64,000 nt of DNA. Source: Luidia sarsii. Its lineage: Eukaryota; Echinodermata; Asteroidea; Paxillosida; Luidiidae. The translations under genes and the position numbers were made by a program. The notes below the pieces were generated by a model, which saw nothing but the letters and a program-made list of their open reading frames with translations, was not told the DNA's origin and searched no databases. The stretch covers positions 19,477,280 through 19,541,279 of the forward strand of contig OX465103.1 of NCBI GenBank assembly GCA_949987565.1, in the 5' to 3' direction. Shown piece after piece: positions 35,011 through 44,784 of this stretch. Numbering within the stretch: the stretch's first letter is position 1; the number at the start of each line of letters is the position of its first letter.

Positions 35011-36894
35011 CAACGTTTAAGGCGGCTCCTGTGTAGATGTCTTTCCCAAATTCTGGCGTTGTTTTTAGAATAGGACTACTTGGGACATGCGGGAGAGTTG
35101 TTCAACTAAGCCTTCATTGGGCCTATTTGATAATATTGATAATAAATTTCCTTTATAATGGCAAAGTATAGAACTTTCTTTTGGTATGGTACGTCACGGA
35201 TTCAGTTTCTGCCAACCGCCGGCTTGCAAACTATGGCCGGTCGTTACGCTAAATTCAAAAGACAATTATTTTTACAATGTGTATAACTAACAAAAAGCTA
35301 GACGACCATAAGAATACTCGGCGATCTTCACAAATCATACCAAACACAAAATGCAGATTGTTGAATTTATTTTTGGCTACAATTGAAGCTGACGGCCGCC
35401 GCATATCAAATGTACGTCAATGGCTGCAAACGAAAGAAAGGCTGCAAACGAAAGAAAGGTCTAAAATCTTTTGCGGACGTGTCAGAAATCACAAGAGGCA
35501 ATCATCCAATCATTTTTTTACGAGTGGTATGCCCATCGTTGGCGTACGGGTTTTTCCCGTACATTTTTAAGCCTTAGGTCGCAAATTGTTGTGCTTTCTT
35601 CGCAGATCGTTCACGCATCATTGAGAAGCCTTGGCGTTGCTCACAAAGCACGACGCATTGGCAAGGACCAGAGTTTCAACCGCAAGCTCTGAGCGTGGAG
35701 CGAGGATAGGGCTCCTAAAGTTCTGGCGGTGCTCACAAAGTCCAACAAAAACCAACCATTTAACCAACCATTTATCTCGTTGGCGTACGGTTTTTTCCCC
35801 GTACATTTAGATTTAGGCCTTAGGTCGCAAATTGTTGTGCTTTCTTCGCAGATCGTTCGCGCATCATTCGCGAAGAGACGTTCGTACGTCGGGCTTGTAA
35901 ACCCTGTCTCCCCCAACTCTCTCCCCACCCCCAATCGATTGCCGCTGAAATTCGCGAATCGGCAGTAATCTTCCCGACAGAAATGACGTCCGGGACCGGT
36001 AGTTTCTCCTTTGATGGATGGCTGCTGGATTTTGCTGGATTTTGCAAAGGAAATAACCCCCCGGACCAGTACGGAGTGGTTTCTCCCTCGGTTTATGGCC
36101 GCTGGTCTTCGCGAGTCTTCGCGGAGAAGACGACCCCCCGGACCGGTAATTATTTTCTCCTCGGACCTATGGCCGCTTCAGTCGCGAATCGTTGGTTCTC
36201 TTCGCGAAGGAAATGACTCCCCGGACTGGTAAATATAAGAAATTGCGGACGTCTTTGCGAAGAATCATTCGCACTAAATTGGTCACGAATAGTGATAATA
36301 ATTTCGATCAGTACTGTAGGCATAGATACTGTACCACTACCATGTACACATTGTAAGTGACTTTCCCCTGTCCCACTCATAAGAACTTCTACATGTAGTC
36401 TGTCTGATTCTGAAAGAGTATAGAGTTGTCCACATCAAGTTGATAACTTGAAAAAAGGAAGAAACAATTGTTCAAGAAAGTGGAGATCACAGGTATCATG
36501 GGAACCCCAGTTTTCGACGGTACGCGTTTTCGACGCTTGGCCTTCTAACTCACATCGCACAATGAAAACAACTCCGTATAACGATCTCAGATGTATCTTC
36601 CAGTTGGTTTCCTGCTCTTGTCCGTCACCGAAAATGAGGAAAATTAAGGCTCTTCCTGTAGGCCAAACTCGTGTGATTCAAAAAGTTGCTCTTTTGGGGT
36701 CTATTTTCCTAGGTACAAAATCGGTAGTTGCTTCATAGCTCCAGTTTTCTTTATTGTTGGTCCTAAAAAAGTCTGAGTGTACCATAACAAACTCCAACAT
36801 ACGTAGACTTGAGGCAGCCCGCTCTGGGTAAAAACTATGGAATCTCCTAAAGGACGTCTCGCTTATAAACACATGTATATTTTTTAGGCTTTTA

Positions 36895-37060
36895 AAAAAT
36901 TCTCAAAAAAATTAAAGGGCAGCTAGAGAAAGTACCAAGAATGAGGAAATGTGTCTCTTGAGTGACATTGGGAAAGGCCATAACTGAAGAAGCAGTGACA
37001 AAGAGGATTGTGGATTTTTTTTAAACGTCACAGAAGAAGACATCAACCAGATAAAAAATA
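36895..37060 (+). pseudogene. Decayed coding relic in element W (long copy)
   Basis: Matches the relic at 47922-48086: KLKGQLEKVPRMRKCVS, a shared TGA, then GKAITEEAVTKRIVDFF followed by a one-base frameshift in a T-run. See the short copy for the better frame. Confidence 0.4.
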
Positions 37061-38865
37061 CAACCCCACCAAAAGGGCAAAGAAAAAAGAATCTGATTCC
37101 ATGGCTGAATCACAATTAGCTTGGACCAAGCCAAACAATCACATCCTGCCTCGATGTATCTTCTGATGTGGAAATTAACAAGGATGAGAAATGCTGCATG
37201 TGTCACTCATAGATACCGCCCTACCGTATTTCACCTCTATGGTTTACTTGAAGATCCAAATTAAAAAAAAGTTAAAATATATCTTTCACATTTTAAGAAA
37301 ATTATTCTCAATTTGAATTATTCATTATGATGATTAAATTTATTTCCTTATTATTATGAGGACAGTTTTGATGATTTGGAAAAGGATGGGAAAGTGAAGG
37401 GAAAGGAGTTGACAGGTGATAACAAATAGTCAATCCAACTTCCCCATCTCAAAGTGGCTCAGGGCAATGGGACAAAATTAATGCAAACCAATAAGTTTTA
37501 AGCATAAATTATGAATGTTTTGAGGAAAGTATTAGCAGCAGTGTCGAAAAAAACAACCCCGAAAGATGAACAAAAAAAACATACAGGATAGAATTTTACA
37601 GTGCCACACAGCATTTGAGTTGTTTTAAGAATTTATTTTGCGCTTGGCTGCACTGGGACACCTTACTAAACACCACCGTCAAAAATAGGTCACGATGCTT
37701 ACTGCGCGGTGCGCACCACCTGCGCGCTGCGCGGCGCAACGGGCATCTATGATTTCCCAGAATCACCAGAGAGGGCGGGCTTTCCGCCGAGTGTCAATCT
37801 AATGAGGCAAATATGAATATGCATGAGGCAGCTTATGAATGAATAACTGAATCCAGCTACCGTCAGCACATCCGGGACCTTTGTTCTTGAAAACTACTAC
37901 CCTCTAGCGATTTTGTCAACGAAAAACTAAGACGATCGGTCATAATAAACATGTTCTATGGATATTTTAATTTTGTCAACAATAATGACGTCACTAAACA
38001 TACAAAACCAAACCTTTTGGATAATAAGTTCTAAAATCCTTCAACACACATTGCAAACGGGCTTGGATGTGACCTTTGACATCATATCCCCTTCGCTTTT
38101 CACCACTTGCACAATCAGGTTGACCTGCCTTGTACAAGATATAGTCCGTCCAAAAGTTGGTTCCGCATCCTCTGGTTTAAGCTTAATTGATGACATCATC
38201 ATTTCATACACTTTATGAAAAGTGTATTTTAACTGACCCCTCAATGGTTTTACCTCTTAAAATGCTACGAGGATCAAAAACAAGCATATTACAAAACACA
38301 TATAGTTCCGGACCTAGTGTAGTAAGTACATTATAGGTATATTACTCCGGCAACCATCGTTAGTGCATTTTGCATGTCCTGGATCTCTTATTATTGTCGT
38401 GCGCCGGAGGCGATGCGACCATGGAAATTCCTCTTTTTTGGTAATTGGGCTCATTATGCATGTCAAATATCATCTTATAGGGAAGTTTATATCTTATCCA
38501 TTAATAATGATAGTCGTTTGATCACATAGAAGCCTGCCCTTTTTATGAAATTTAGTGATATTCATGGCGATCGATTGCAGAATCTGAACGATTTTTTATT
38601 TTTTTCTTAAATGGCGGACCTCGCCGTTCACAATAATATTCACGAAATAGATGCAGTACTATCGCGCGCGGATTTTATTTTTTATTATGATTTTGTTAAG
38701 TCGGATATCTTGAAGAAATACCTTTATTTCGAAAGATTCTTATAACTGCCCATTACTAATGCTTCCTTTCGGTGAAATTAACAGCCATCAGAAAGAGAAA
38801 GTGATACATTTAATTTAATAATATATATAAAAAGTCAAAAATTAGCAGTTTGATTTTTTGAAGTT
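37061..38865. other. Element W interior, no gene recognised
   Basis: 37490-37720 matches the short copy at 48075-48290 (GACACCTTACTAAACACCAC; GATGCTTACTGCGCGGTGCG). From 37720 onward the sequence is absent from the short copy. It contains bursts of GCGCACCACCTGCGCGCTGCG and an 86-codon frame at 37958-38218 without recognisable features. Confidence 0.4.
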
Positions 38866-39332
38866 CTCAACTCGGTCCTTAACCAACTCGGTCCTAGTCA
38901 ACTTTGTCCTTAACCAACTCGGTCCCAGTCAACTTGGTCCTTAACCAACTCGGTCCCAGTCAACTCGGTCCTTAACCAACTCGGTCCCAGTCAACTCGGT
39001 CCTTAACCAACTCGGTCCTTAACCAACTCGGTCCCAGTCAACTCGGTCCGTCACTAACTCGGTCCCAGTCAACTCAGTCTGTAACTAACTCGGTCCAACC
39101 AACTCGTTCCATAACCAAATCAGTCCCGGTCAACATGGTCCATAACCACTCGGTCCGTAACCAACTATGTCCCAGTAAAATTGGTCCGTAACCAACTCGG
39201 TCCAACCAACTGGGTCCCAATCAACTCTGGCCGTAACCAACTTGGTCCGTTACCAACTTCAGTTGGTTACGGGCCAAGTTGGTCCAAACCAGTTGACTGG
39301 GACCGAGTTGGTTACGGACCGTGTTGACTGAC
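38866..39332 (+). repeat. AACTCGGTCC minisatellite
   Basis: About 25 copies of a 15-17 base unit alternating CAACTCGGTCCTTAACC and CAACTCGGTCCCAGT. The last copies are inverted (CAGTTGGTTACGGGCC, GGGACCGAGTTGGTTACGG at 39260-39330), so the array ends in a hairpin. Confidence 0.9.
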
Positions 39333-40129
39333 ACTCAAGTAGTCGTACGGTTTGTGCACTAGGACGACAGGTGTTGGCCAGATATTTTGGAATCTTTTCC
39401 TTTTTTTTATTTGAATTCAAACGCAAAGGAGTGAACTCAGTTTCATGGGAAGATAGGGTGTGGGGGCATAGCCATGATTGATACCAAGGAAATTAAAAAG
39501 TGTGAACTTGAAGAGATGATCTTCTGTCTGGTCATGAATGTTAAGAATTCAGCTACAGTCACGTCACTCATGGCGTTCTTCCTCCATTAGTCACTTGACA
39601 AGATTTGGCCCCAAGATATAAATGGAATGTCAGTTTAATTTCTTTTGCAAATGAGTCTCACACTGAGTTTCTTACAATTCCAAAAATAATGTGAAGGCTA
39701 GGCAGTGGAATTGTATGGGAGTCATTGAAGTGATTTTCAATCAATCATAACAAATTCATTATCTTGGCCTACTAAAAATTAGATTCAGATCTGCAGTGTG
39801 ATATGGCCCAGTCGTGTGCAAACTGCTATTCTGTAAAAACATTAGCAGCACCTCCAATCTGGAATGTGCCAAGTCACACTTTATCATCATCATTTAATTT
39901 TTAATGACCATTTAGCTTCCCCCATGCAGTGACAAACTTTCTGTGTACTATTTAATATGTGTAACCCGAGTTTAAATCCTGCTTAGGCCAAATCTGGATT
40001 GTTCTTCTGAGGTTTCCTCCCCCCCCTCATTTTATCCTCTCTACAGGTTTCCTGGTTTATGAGCTATGTCCAGTGCATTTTTCGGGAATCCTTGGCAGAC
40101 TAATCAGTAAATATGTGAATCAAGATTCC
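39333..40129. other. Element W interior, no gene
   Basis: Ordinary AT-rich sequence; no repeat, motif or supported frame seen. Confidence 0.35.
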
Positions 40130-40330
40130 AGCTTAAGTCTCATTTTCCATGACTGGGACTCAGACTCGTCCCTGCGGACTCAGACTTGGACTGTGACTTG
40201 AGACTCAGACTCATAATCTGTGATTTAGACTCGACCCTGCGGACTTAGACTTGGACTGTGTGACTCAAGACTCAAACTCATGAGATGTGACTTGGACTTG
40301 ATTTTGGGTGACTCAACTACAATACAATCA
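40130..40330 (+). repeat. GACTCAGACT-rich degenerate tandem repeat
   Basis: ACTCAGACTCGTCCCTGCGG and ACTTGGACTGTGACTTGAGA blocks repeat with a roughly 70-base higher-order period. Confidence 0.75.
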
Positions 40331-40429
40331 ACCATAAATAAGTCAGGGTTAATCAAAAATAAGTTCAATATTCACTGTAACATGGAAAGACATGTAAAAT
40401 ATTTTACAAATGGAATAGAAAAATCTGTA

Positions 40430-40790
40430 TGATGGCTTGATAAAAAATGTGTCTAAAATGTGTCTAACAACTCAGGTACATGTAGTGGTCAAACCATGTC
40501 TCGCTAATGAGGCGCGAGCAGCTACCTGAAGTTACAAGACAAAGCAAGGGATTATCAGGGCCATCCACTATGACCTCAGTCCTAGTGGGTGACCCTGATT
40601 TGTAAACAGTAAAATATTTTTGTGTTTTCGGATGTTTACATTTTTAAATTTTAATGTGTTTTTTTTTCTATGATGGCTTGATAAAAAAGTGAAATGTTGA
40701 ATTCAACTGCAGTGTCTAACAACTCAGGTAGTGGTATCACCTTGTCTCGCTAATGAGGCGCAATTTGCAGCAGCAAATGCGCCACCTGAA
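40430..40790 (+). repeat. Direct duplication, about 240 bp apart
   Basis: GATGGCTTGATAAAAAA..GTGTCTAACAACTCAGGTA..TGTCTCGCTAATGAGGCGC occurs at 40431-40510 and again at 40673-40760. The second copy overlaps the 3' side of the zinc-finger ORF region. Confidence 0.75.
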
Positions 40791-40913
40791 ACCAGTGTCT
40801 CTACTTTCCCAATGATCTGGCTCCTCTTTCTGAGTGTTGTGTTACTACAAGACGAACTTCCTACTTCAGCTACAGGAACCCGCACAAAAAATGTTGCACG
40901 CCCTGCTGTGCCC

Positions 40914-41432
40914 TCAACTTTGAATATGTCTGGGTCCTGACTCTTTGAATTTTGTGATGATGTACTGAAGGGCAGCACTTTTAAGTTGTTGTACCCCAGT
41001 TGATCTATTCACCCAAAATTCTTGAACAACACGTTCCTCAAATGTCTTAAGCCGGTTGTTTTCTGCTTCAAGTCTTCCTATTTGTTCTTTCATGTTAGCA
41101 ATTTTCTCTGAACATGCTGTACTAGTGCAAGGCGCATCAATTTCTCCCACGGCATGCCCAGCCCCCTCTTCCTGTCCTTTCCTACAAGTACGTTTTCCCC
41201 CTATCTGACGCTTGGCTGAGTTCAGTTTGCTATCTACACGATGCTCGAATGTTAGTGAATTGTCTTGCCGAAATGATTGAACGCACGACCTGCACGAATT
41301 ACACAGAAACCCCTCCCTCCCTTCCTGAAGTAAGAAACAACTCTGCAATTCATCTTTAAAAATTGTAGTCGCATAAAATCTACTACTTACACCAGACTTA
41401 CAAATACAACACTTCTTTCTCTCTGAAGGCAT
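40914..41432 (-). CDS. SINHCAF/FAM60A-like zinc-finger and coiled-coil protein
   Basis: ATG at 41432 is the first in-frame start after a stop and gives 172 residues to the stop at 40914. Residues 5-60 read RKKCCICKSGVSSRFYATTI..FKDELQSCFLLQEGREGFL..CNSCRSCV, then H-x-VDSK. The spacing CCIC, SSRF, QSCF-x-L-x-E-x-R-x-G, CN-x-C and H-x-VD follows the N-terminal zinc-binding region of SINHCAF (FAM60A), a SIN3-HDAC subunit. Residues 105-145 (EKIANMKEQIGRLEAENN..RLKTFEERVV) look like a leucine-zipper-type coiled coil, absent from that position in SINHCAF as far as I know. The ORF lies inside element W and is missing from its deletion derivative, so it appears to be element cargo or the element's own DNA-binding protein. 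A second minus frame (40724-40978) overlaps its 3' end and may be a continuation by splicing. Confidence 0.6.
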   Translation of the reverse strand: MPSERKKCCICKSGVSSRFYATTIFKDELQSCFLLQEGREGFLCNSCRSCVQSFRQDNSLTFEHRVDSKLNSAKRQIGGKRTCRKGQEEGAGHAVGEIDAPCTSTACSEKIANMKEQIGRLEAENNRLKTFEERVVQEFWVNRSTGVQQLKSAALQYIITKFKESGPRHIQS

Positions 41433-41869
41433 TTTCAAATGATCTTTAGAAAATGTGGAAATATCGGAGGTTTGTCACAGCAGCGAAGTCGGCAGAATAG
41501 CACGCATGTAATGGTTTATTAAAAACGGTCACAATCCTAGAATCAAGACTGTGCATTGCTAACGTCAGCTACGCTGTGAGGACAGCACCATACTATTGCA
41601 GGAACTCGCATGGACAATGTTGAACACAGAGGGCGCGCAAACATACATGTGTATGGTGTGCTGCGCGCAGGTGGTGTGCGCCGTGCACATCAACAAAACC
41701 GGGTAATCTTACGGAAGTGACAGGCGTGATCAACATTCTACATGATTATTCTAATAGTCTGTGGTGTGGACAAAGTGTCTGAGACCTCTTTTAGTGTGAT
41801 ACTTTCGTTCACATTGGTCAGCTTGAAGAAAAGGCCTTATATCGTCGAAAACCGGTAACTGGAGGATAC

Positions 41870-42407
41870 ATGCACTATATTCTGCATGTGCATGTACACG
41901 TACATTGTACTGTACATGTACACATGTACCGTATGTGCAGTGTACTACTATACTACATGTACAGTACATATGTATAACATGTACGGTGTAGTGTGAACTC
42001 GATCGCATACACGACGAGTAGCGACATGCCTTGTATGCTCCATCCACGGTGAAGTTATCCAGCAGCGTTCTGGGCATGAAAGCGTGCTGACAGGTCTCCG
42101 ACACACCGTTGAGTATAGGCGAATTCTGATACATGCATGCGTAGTTTCCATAAAGCATGTAGTGAATGAAGGCAATGCCAGCACGCTGTTGAAGTACCGT
42201 AAATTCCCGCGTACAAGGCGCACCCGCGTATAAGGCGCACCCCCAACTTTCGACATCAGCCGACAGAAAAAAAAAAGTTGCACGGCCAACTGGTAAAATA
42301 TCGCCAACTCATGGGATCTTCTTCTGAGGTGCTTGTCAATTAGCCCCTGACCATTTTTCCCCTAAAAGTCTGCCATTGTAGGCCGCAAAACTCTGCATTT
42401 TGTAACA
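41870..42407. repeat. TACATGTAC tract and a lone CCGTAAA terminus
   Basis: TACATGTAC-type units at 41885-41985. At 42197 CCGTAAATTCCCGCGTACAA begins a terminus of the family seen at 21552-22771, with TA before it and two GCGTAYAAGGCGCACCC repeats; the partner end is not found. No gene. Confidence 0.6.
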
Positions 42408-42539
42408 TACAGTTGGTAACGAAAGTATTTAGACCCGCGCGCGTGTATGCGCAATATGCGCGTGGCCCCATAGATGGTGCATTACAAATATTGTTAGTGG
42501 CTTAGGGGGACGCATAGCAACCGGCAGGGCCCGCGCGGG

Positions 42540-42925
42540 CCCGCGCGCTAAAGTCGTGGGCTTTTGAGGTAAGTGCAGGGGGGCGTGGTTCGAGCTAAGG
42601 GGGGTTTACGCGCACCCTGCGCGCTAAAGTCGTGGGCTTTTGAGGTAAGTGCGTGGGGGCGTGGCTCGATCTAAGGGGGGTTTACGCGCCCCCCGCGCGC
42701 TAAAGTCGTGGGCTTTTGAGGTAAGTGCGTGGGGGCGTGGCTCGAGCTAAGGGGGGGTTTACACGCACCCCGCGCGCTAAAGTCGTGGGTCCGCGAGGCT
42801 AGCGCGGGGGCGTGGCACGCGCTAAAGTGGGGGGAATCCACCGCACCACACACACATAATAAATTCATGGGTCTACGGGGTAAATGCGCGGGGGCGTGAC
42901 AAGCACGGGGAGGGGGGGGGGGGTT
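42540..42925 (+). repeat. 76-bp GC-rich array with splice-donor motif
   Basis: GCGCGCTAAAGTCGTGGGCT..TTTGAGGTAAGTGCG repeats three times with GAG|GTAAGT junctions at 42569, 42645 and 42721, followed by two diverged units. GTAAGT after AG is a perfect U1-type donor. Confidence 0.85.
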
Positions 42926-43250
42926 CTCCACGCCGGCCGCTAGCTAAATGCGTGGACGAATCAGAACTCAGTGCGGCCCAGATCAAAACGCTGTAGTAAC
43001 GGTGCCGAAAATTCAACTGTACGCCTTATAGGTTGGCCGAATCCAGCCAATAAGACAGCAGTACTTAATCTTCAACGTACAGGAGTACCGACAGTTCCCG
43101 GCTTTCTCTGTGTGCACCGCCACGGCTTTTCATGTCGACCTCAAAGGTTGCGGTATAGAATTCTCTCCCACTCATCCTGCACACACACCCCCCTTTCTGG
43201 CCAGTTTTCAGGGGGTGCGGGCGGTCTCAACTCTCAATTGAATCACCTTC

Positions 43251-43403
43251 ACCCTACCAGCTTTACTCTTTGTCCTTTGTTTCTCATCCGTGTCCTATTC
43301 ACTCTCTTTCCCCTTCCTTCGTGTACATGTATCTGTTGTCCTTGTCACTCTGCCTTTGAGAAAGGTCCAGCTAGGATCGAAACGTCAGGCCCACTAAATT
43401 TTA
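43251..43403 (+). mobile_element. 5'-truncated Penelope-like insertion with 10-bp duplication
   Basis: The insert equals the last 150 bases of the Penelope tail at 18545-18711. AATCACCTTC stands at 43241-43250 and again at 43404-43413. The related, uninterrupted site in element Y reads CAATTAAATCCCCCTCTGCT (near 45908 and, inverted, 55862). Confidence 0.85.
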
Positions 43404-43688
43404 AATCACCTTCTGTTAGAAAAAAGTGGTCGAAATGACTTGATGGAGGGATGACGTTGACGTGGACTAGAAATTTAATATTCCCACTCTTAGTCCATGA
43501 CAGGACCAGTTTTTCTTCCGACACCCAACACAGTAGGCAAATAGCGTGAACCCTGGCTCTGATGTTTCAGCTAGTTTAGCAACAAACGAAAACGAAACGA
43601 AAACCACAGCACTATGTGGCTAGAACTATACAGGTTGGAAAAAAATCCCATCACAGAGAAAGTCAAGGAGTATCTTTTTACAAGAAAT

Positions 43689-43708
43689 CCGCCCATTTCA
43701 TTGGCTAG
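43689..43708 (-). promoter_or_regulatory. CCAAT box plus GGGCGG box, conserved in all arms
   Basis: The minus strand reads CTAGCCAATGAAATGGGCGG. The same 20 bases occur at 46605-46625 (minus) and, on the plus strand, at 52795, 54927, 55533 and 62037. It is a CCAAT box beside a GC box, facing outward in the left arms. Promoter activity is inference only. Confidence 0.35.
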
Positions 43709-44359
43709 AAGCTCTTCTCCCTGTCAGATGCAGACGGCAAACCCAGCAGCGAACGCCATCCAGGAAATATCGGCTGGCAAACTCAAAGAAATTGCCGCCA
43801 CCGCCCCCCCCCCCCCCCCAACCTATTAACAATGGGTTCACGGACGTCGAACGCCAGGGGATTATTTTCCGGTCGGAGGGTACTTTTAATTCTCGGGACG
43901 TGAATATTTACTTCCCAAGTTCCAAGGGATCGTAACCATTTATGGAGATAATCCAGACATGCAACTTGGACATTAATTTGGGTGTTTAATTTTTGTCCAA
44001 GCTTATGGAACCTGAGGCTACCTCTGAAGATGTGAATTGTGAATTCTTAGGATGTATGTTAAGCCTTTCCCCTGCTGCAATCCTTTTTGGTTTGGATTCT
44101 TAGCAGGCGGGATGTGAAATTATATCTGGAATCTTTGATAGAAGTACATGTACAACTTTATTCTTTTTGGCCACTTTCCGATGTATTAAAACCCCGCAAC
44201 ATTCATTCGAATTTGATGACATGAGCCTGGATCAAAGCCTTTAAACTATGCAAGAGATTCCTGGTAATGGTCACCTTGAATAAATAAAAGGGGATCGAAA
44301 CAACAACGGAAAATTCTGGTTTAGCAATTTTGTCTACTGTAATTTACGGAGGCATCGTA

Positions 44360-44600
44360 CAGTGTACATGTACAATGTACATGTACATGTACAGTACATG
44401 TACACGTACTTGTACATGTACATGTACATGAACATGTAATGTACATAATAATGTACATTTGTACACACTGTACATACAGTACATACCCTGTACAGTATTA
44501 TGTAGTATGTACATGTACTGTACATGTACATTTTGTACATGTATACATGTACACACTGTACATGTACTGTACAGTACATTGTATGTACTGAAGTATAGTA
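44360..44600. repeat. TACATGTAC satellite (representative of about 15 arrays in X/Y)
   Basis: Comparable arrays lie near 45255-45325, 47318-47452, 49380-49530, 50870-51090, 51940-52130, 54090-54280, 56965-57085, 57605-57760, 57958-58090, 58965-59040, 59540-59680, 60330-60535 and 61190-61405. Each sits between a GAGGCATTGTAC-type boundary and a GTACATAGCRCGTCCCTG boundary. All YMYM/HVHV frames from them are artefacts. Confidence 0.9.
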
Positions 44601-44755
44601 CTGTACATAGCGCGTCCCTGCCGAAACCCGTGCTCAACAAGCTGCTGTTCTAGTTCTGATAATGTATAACATTTTCTAGAGCGCGCGAGCTCAACTGATT
44701 TGCATGCATTGGCCATACGTTTGACCTCTGACCACAAAGTTTTTTGGGTTTGCTG

Positions 44756-44784
44756 CACGGACGTGTATATTATACACGTCCGTG
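44756..44784. mobile_element. Ultra-short palindromic insertion, 29 bp (left arm of X)
   Basis: CACGGACGTGTATA, one base T, TATACACGTCCGTG. Flanks are GTTTGCTG (44748-44755) and GGTTGCTG (44785-44792), an octamer duplication with one mismatch. Other module copies have GGGGTTGCTGGCGTAG with no insert, for example at 48700-48710. Confidence 0.85.

Larger units (their letters stand above)
32691..35570. other. Interior of element Z
   Basis: Contains an inverted partial copy of the arm sequence (33870-34120: GCGGTGCTCACA.., CTCTGAGCGTGGAGC, GGGGGGTTCGGTTAACTG), a reverse fragment of the 98-bp tandem family (34880-35010) and an 18-base direct duplication CTGCAAACGAAAGAAAGG (35425-35460). The remaining stretches (32691-33300, 34265-34880, 35010-35420) show nothing I can name. 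Confidence 0.5.
29796..36316. mobile_element. Fold-back element Z with Tc1-like termini, 6.5 kb
   Basis: Starts CAGTACTGATCGAAATTATT at 29796 after TA and ends with the exact inverse at 36316 before TA. The inverted match continues for over 500 bases (29796-30330 against 35780-36316), including TTCGCGAAG-rich blocks and GGTCCGGGG, and in patches further in. TACAGTAC at the outer edge with TA duplication is the layout of Tc1/mariner termini. The interior holds a 0.9 kb tandem duplication, homopolymeric G/C tracts and an unexplained frame at 33.3 kb. No DDE transposase was found. The nested element Y (45329-56454) shares the termini. Confidence 0.75.
36493..41869. mobile_element. Element W, long copy (5.4 kb)
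   Basis: Comparison with the 1.0 kb copy at 47453-48486 defines the ends: both begin GTATCRTGGGAACCCC and then GTTTTCGACG, and both end CGTCGAAAACCGGTWAYTGG then AGGATAC. The left and inverted right ends share GTATC and GTTTTCGACG, an imperfect inverted repeat. A TA within GTATC/GATAC could be the target duplication. The interior contains a coding relic near 36900, a minisatellite (38866-39332), an AGACTC-rich tract, and an intact zinc-finger ORF on the minus strand near the right end (40914-41432). Confidence 0.7.

Noticed and set aside
38866..39332. A CRISPR-like array of regular repeats
   Set aside because: Units are contiguous 15-17 base tandem repeats without unique spacers, and the setting is eukaryotic; it is a minisatellite.
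42971..43438. A 155-codon frame ending FEKGPARIETSGPLNF, also mirrored at 62349-62762 and similar to 18530-18712
   Set aside because: The recurrent ending is the Penelope 3' tail read in one frame; the frame is conserved only because the DNA is a recent inserted copy and its inverted duplicate.
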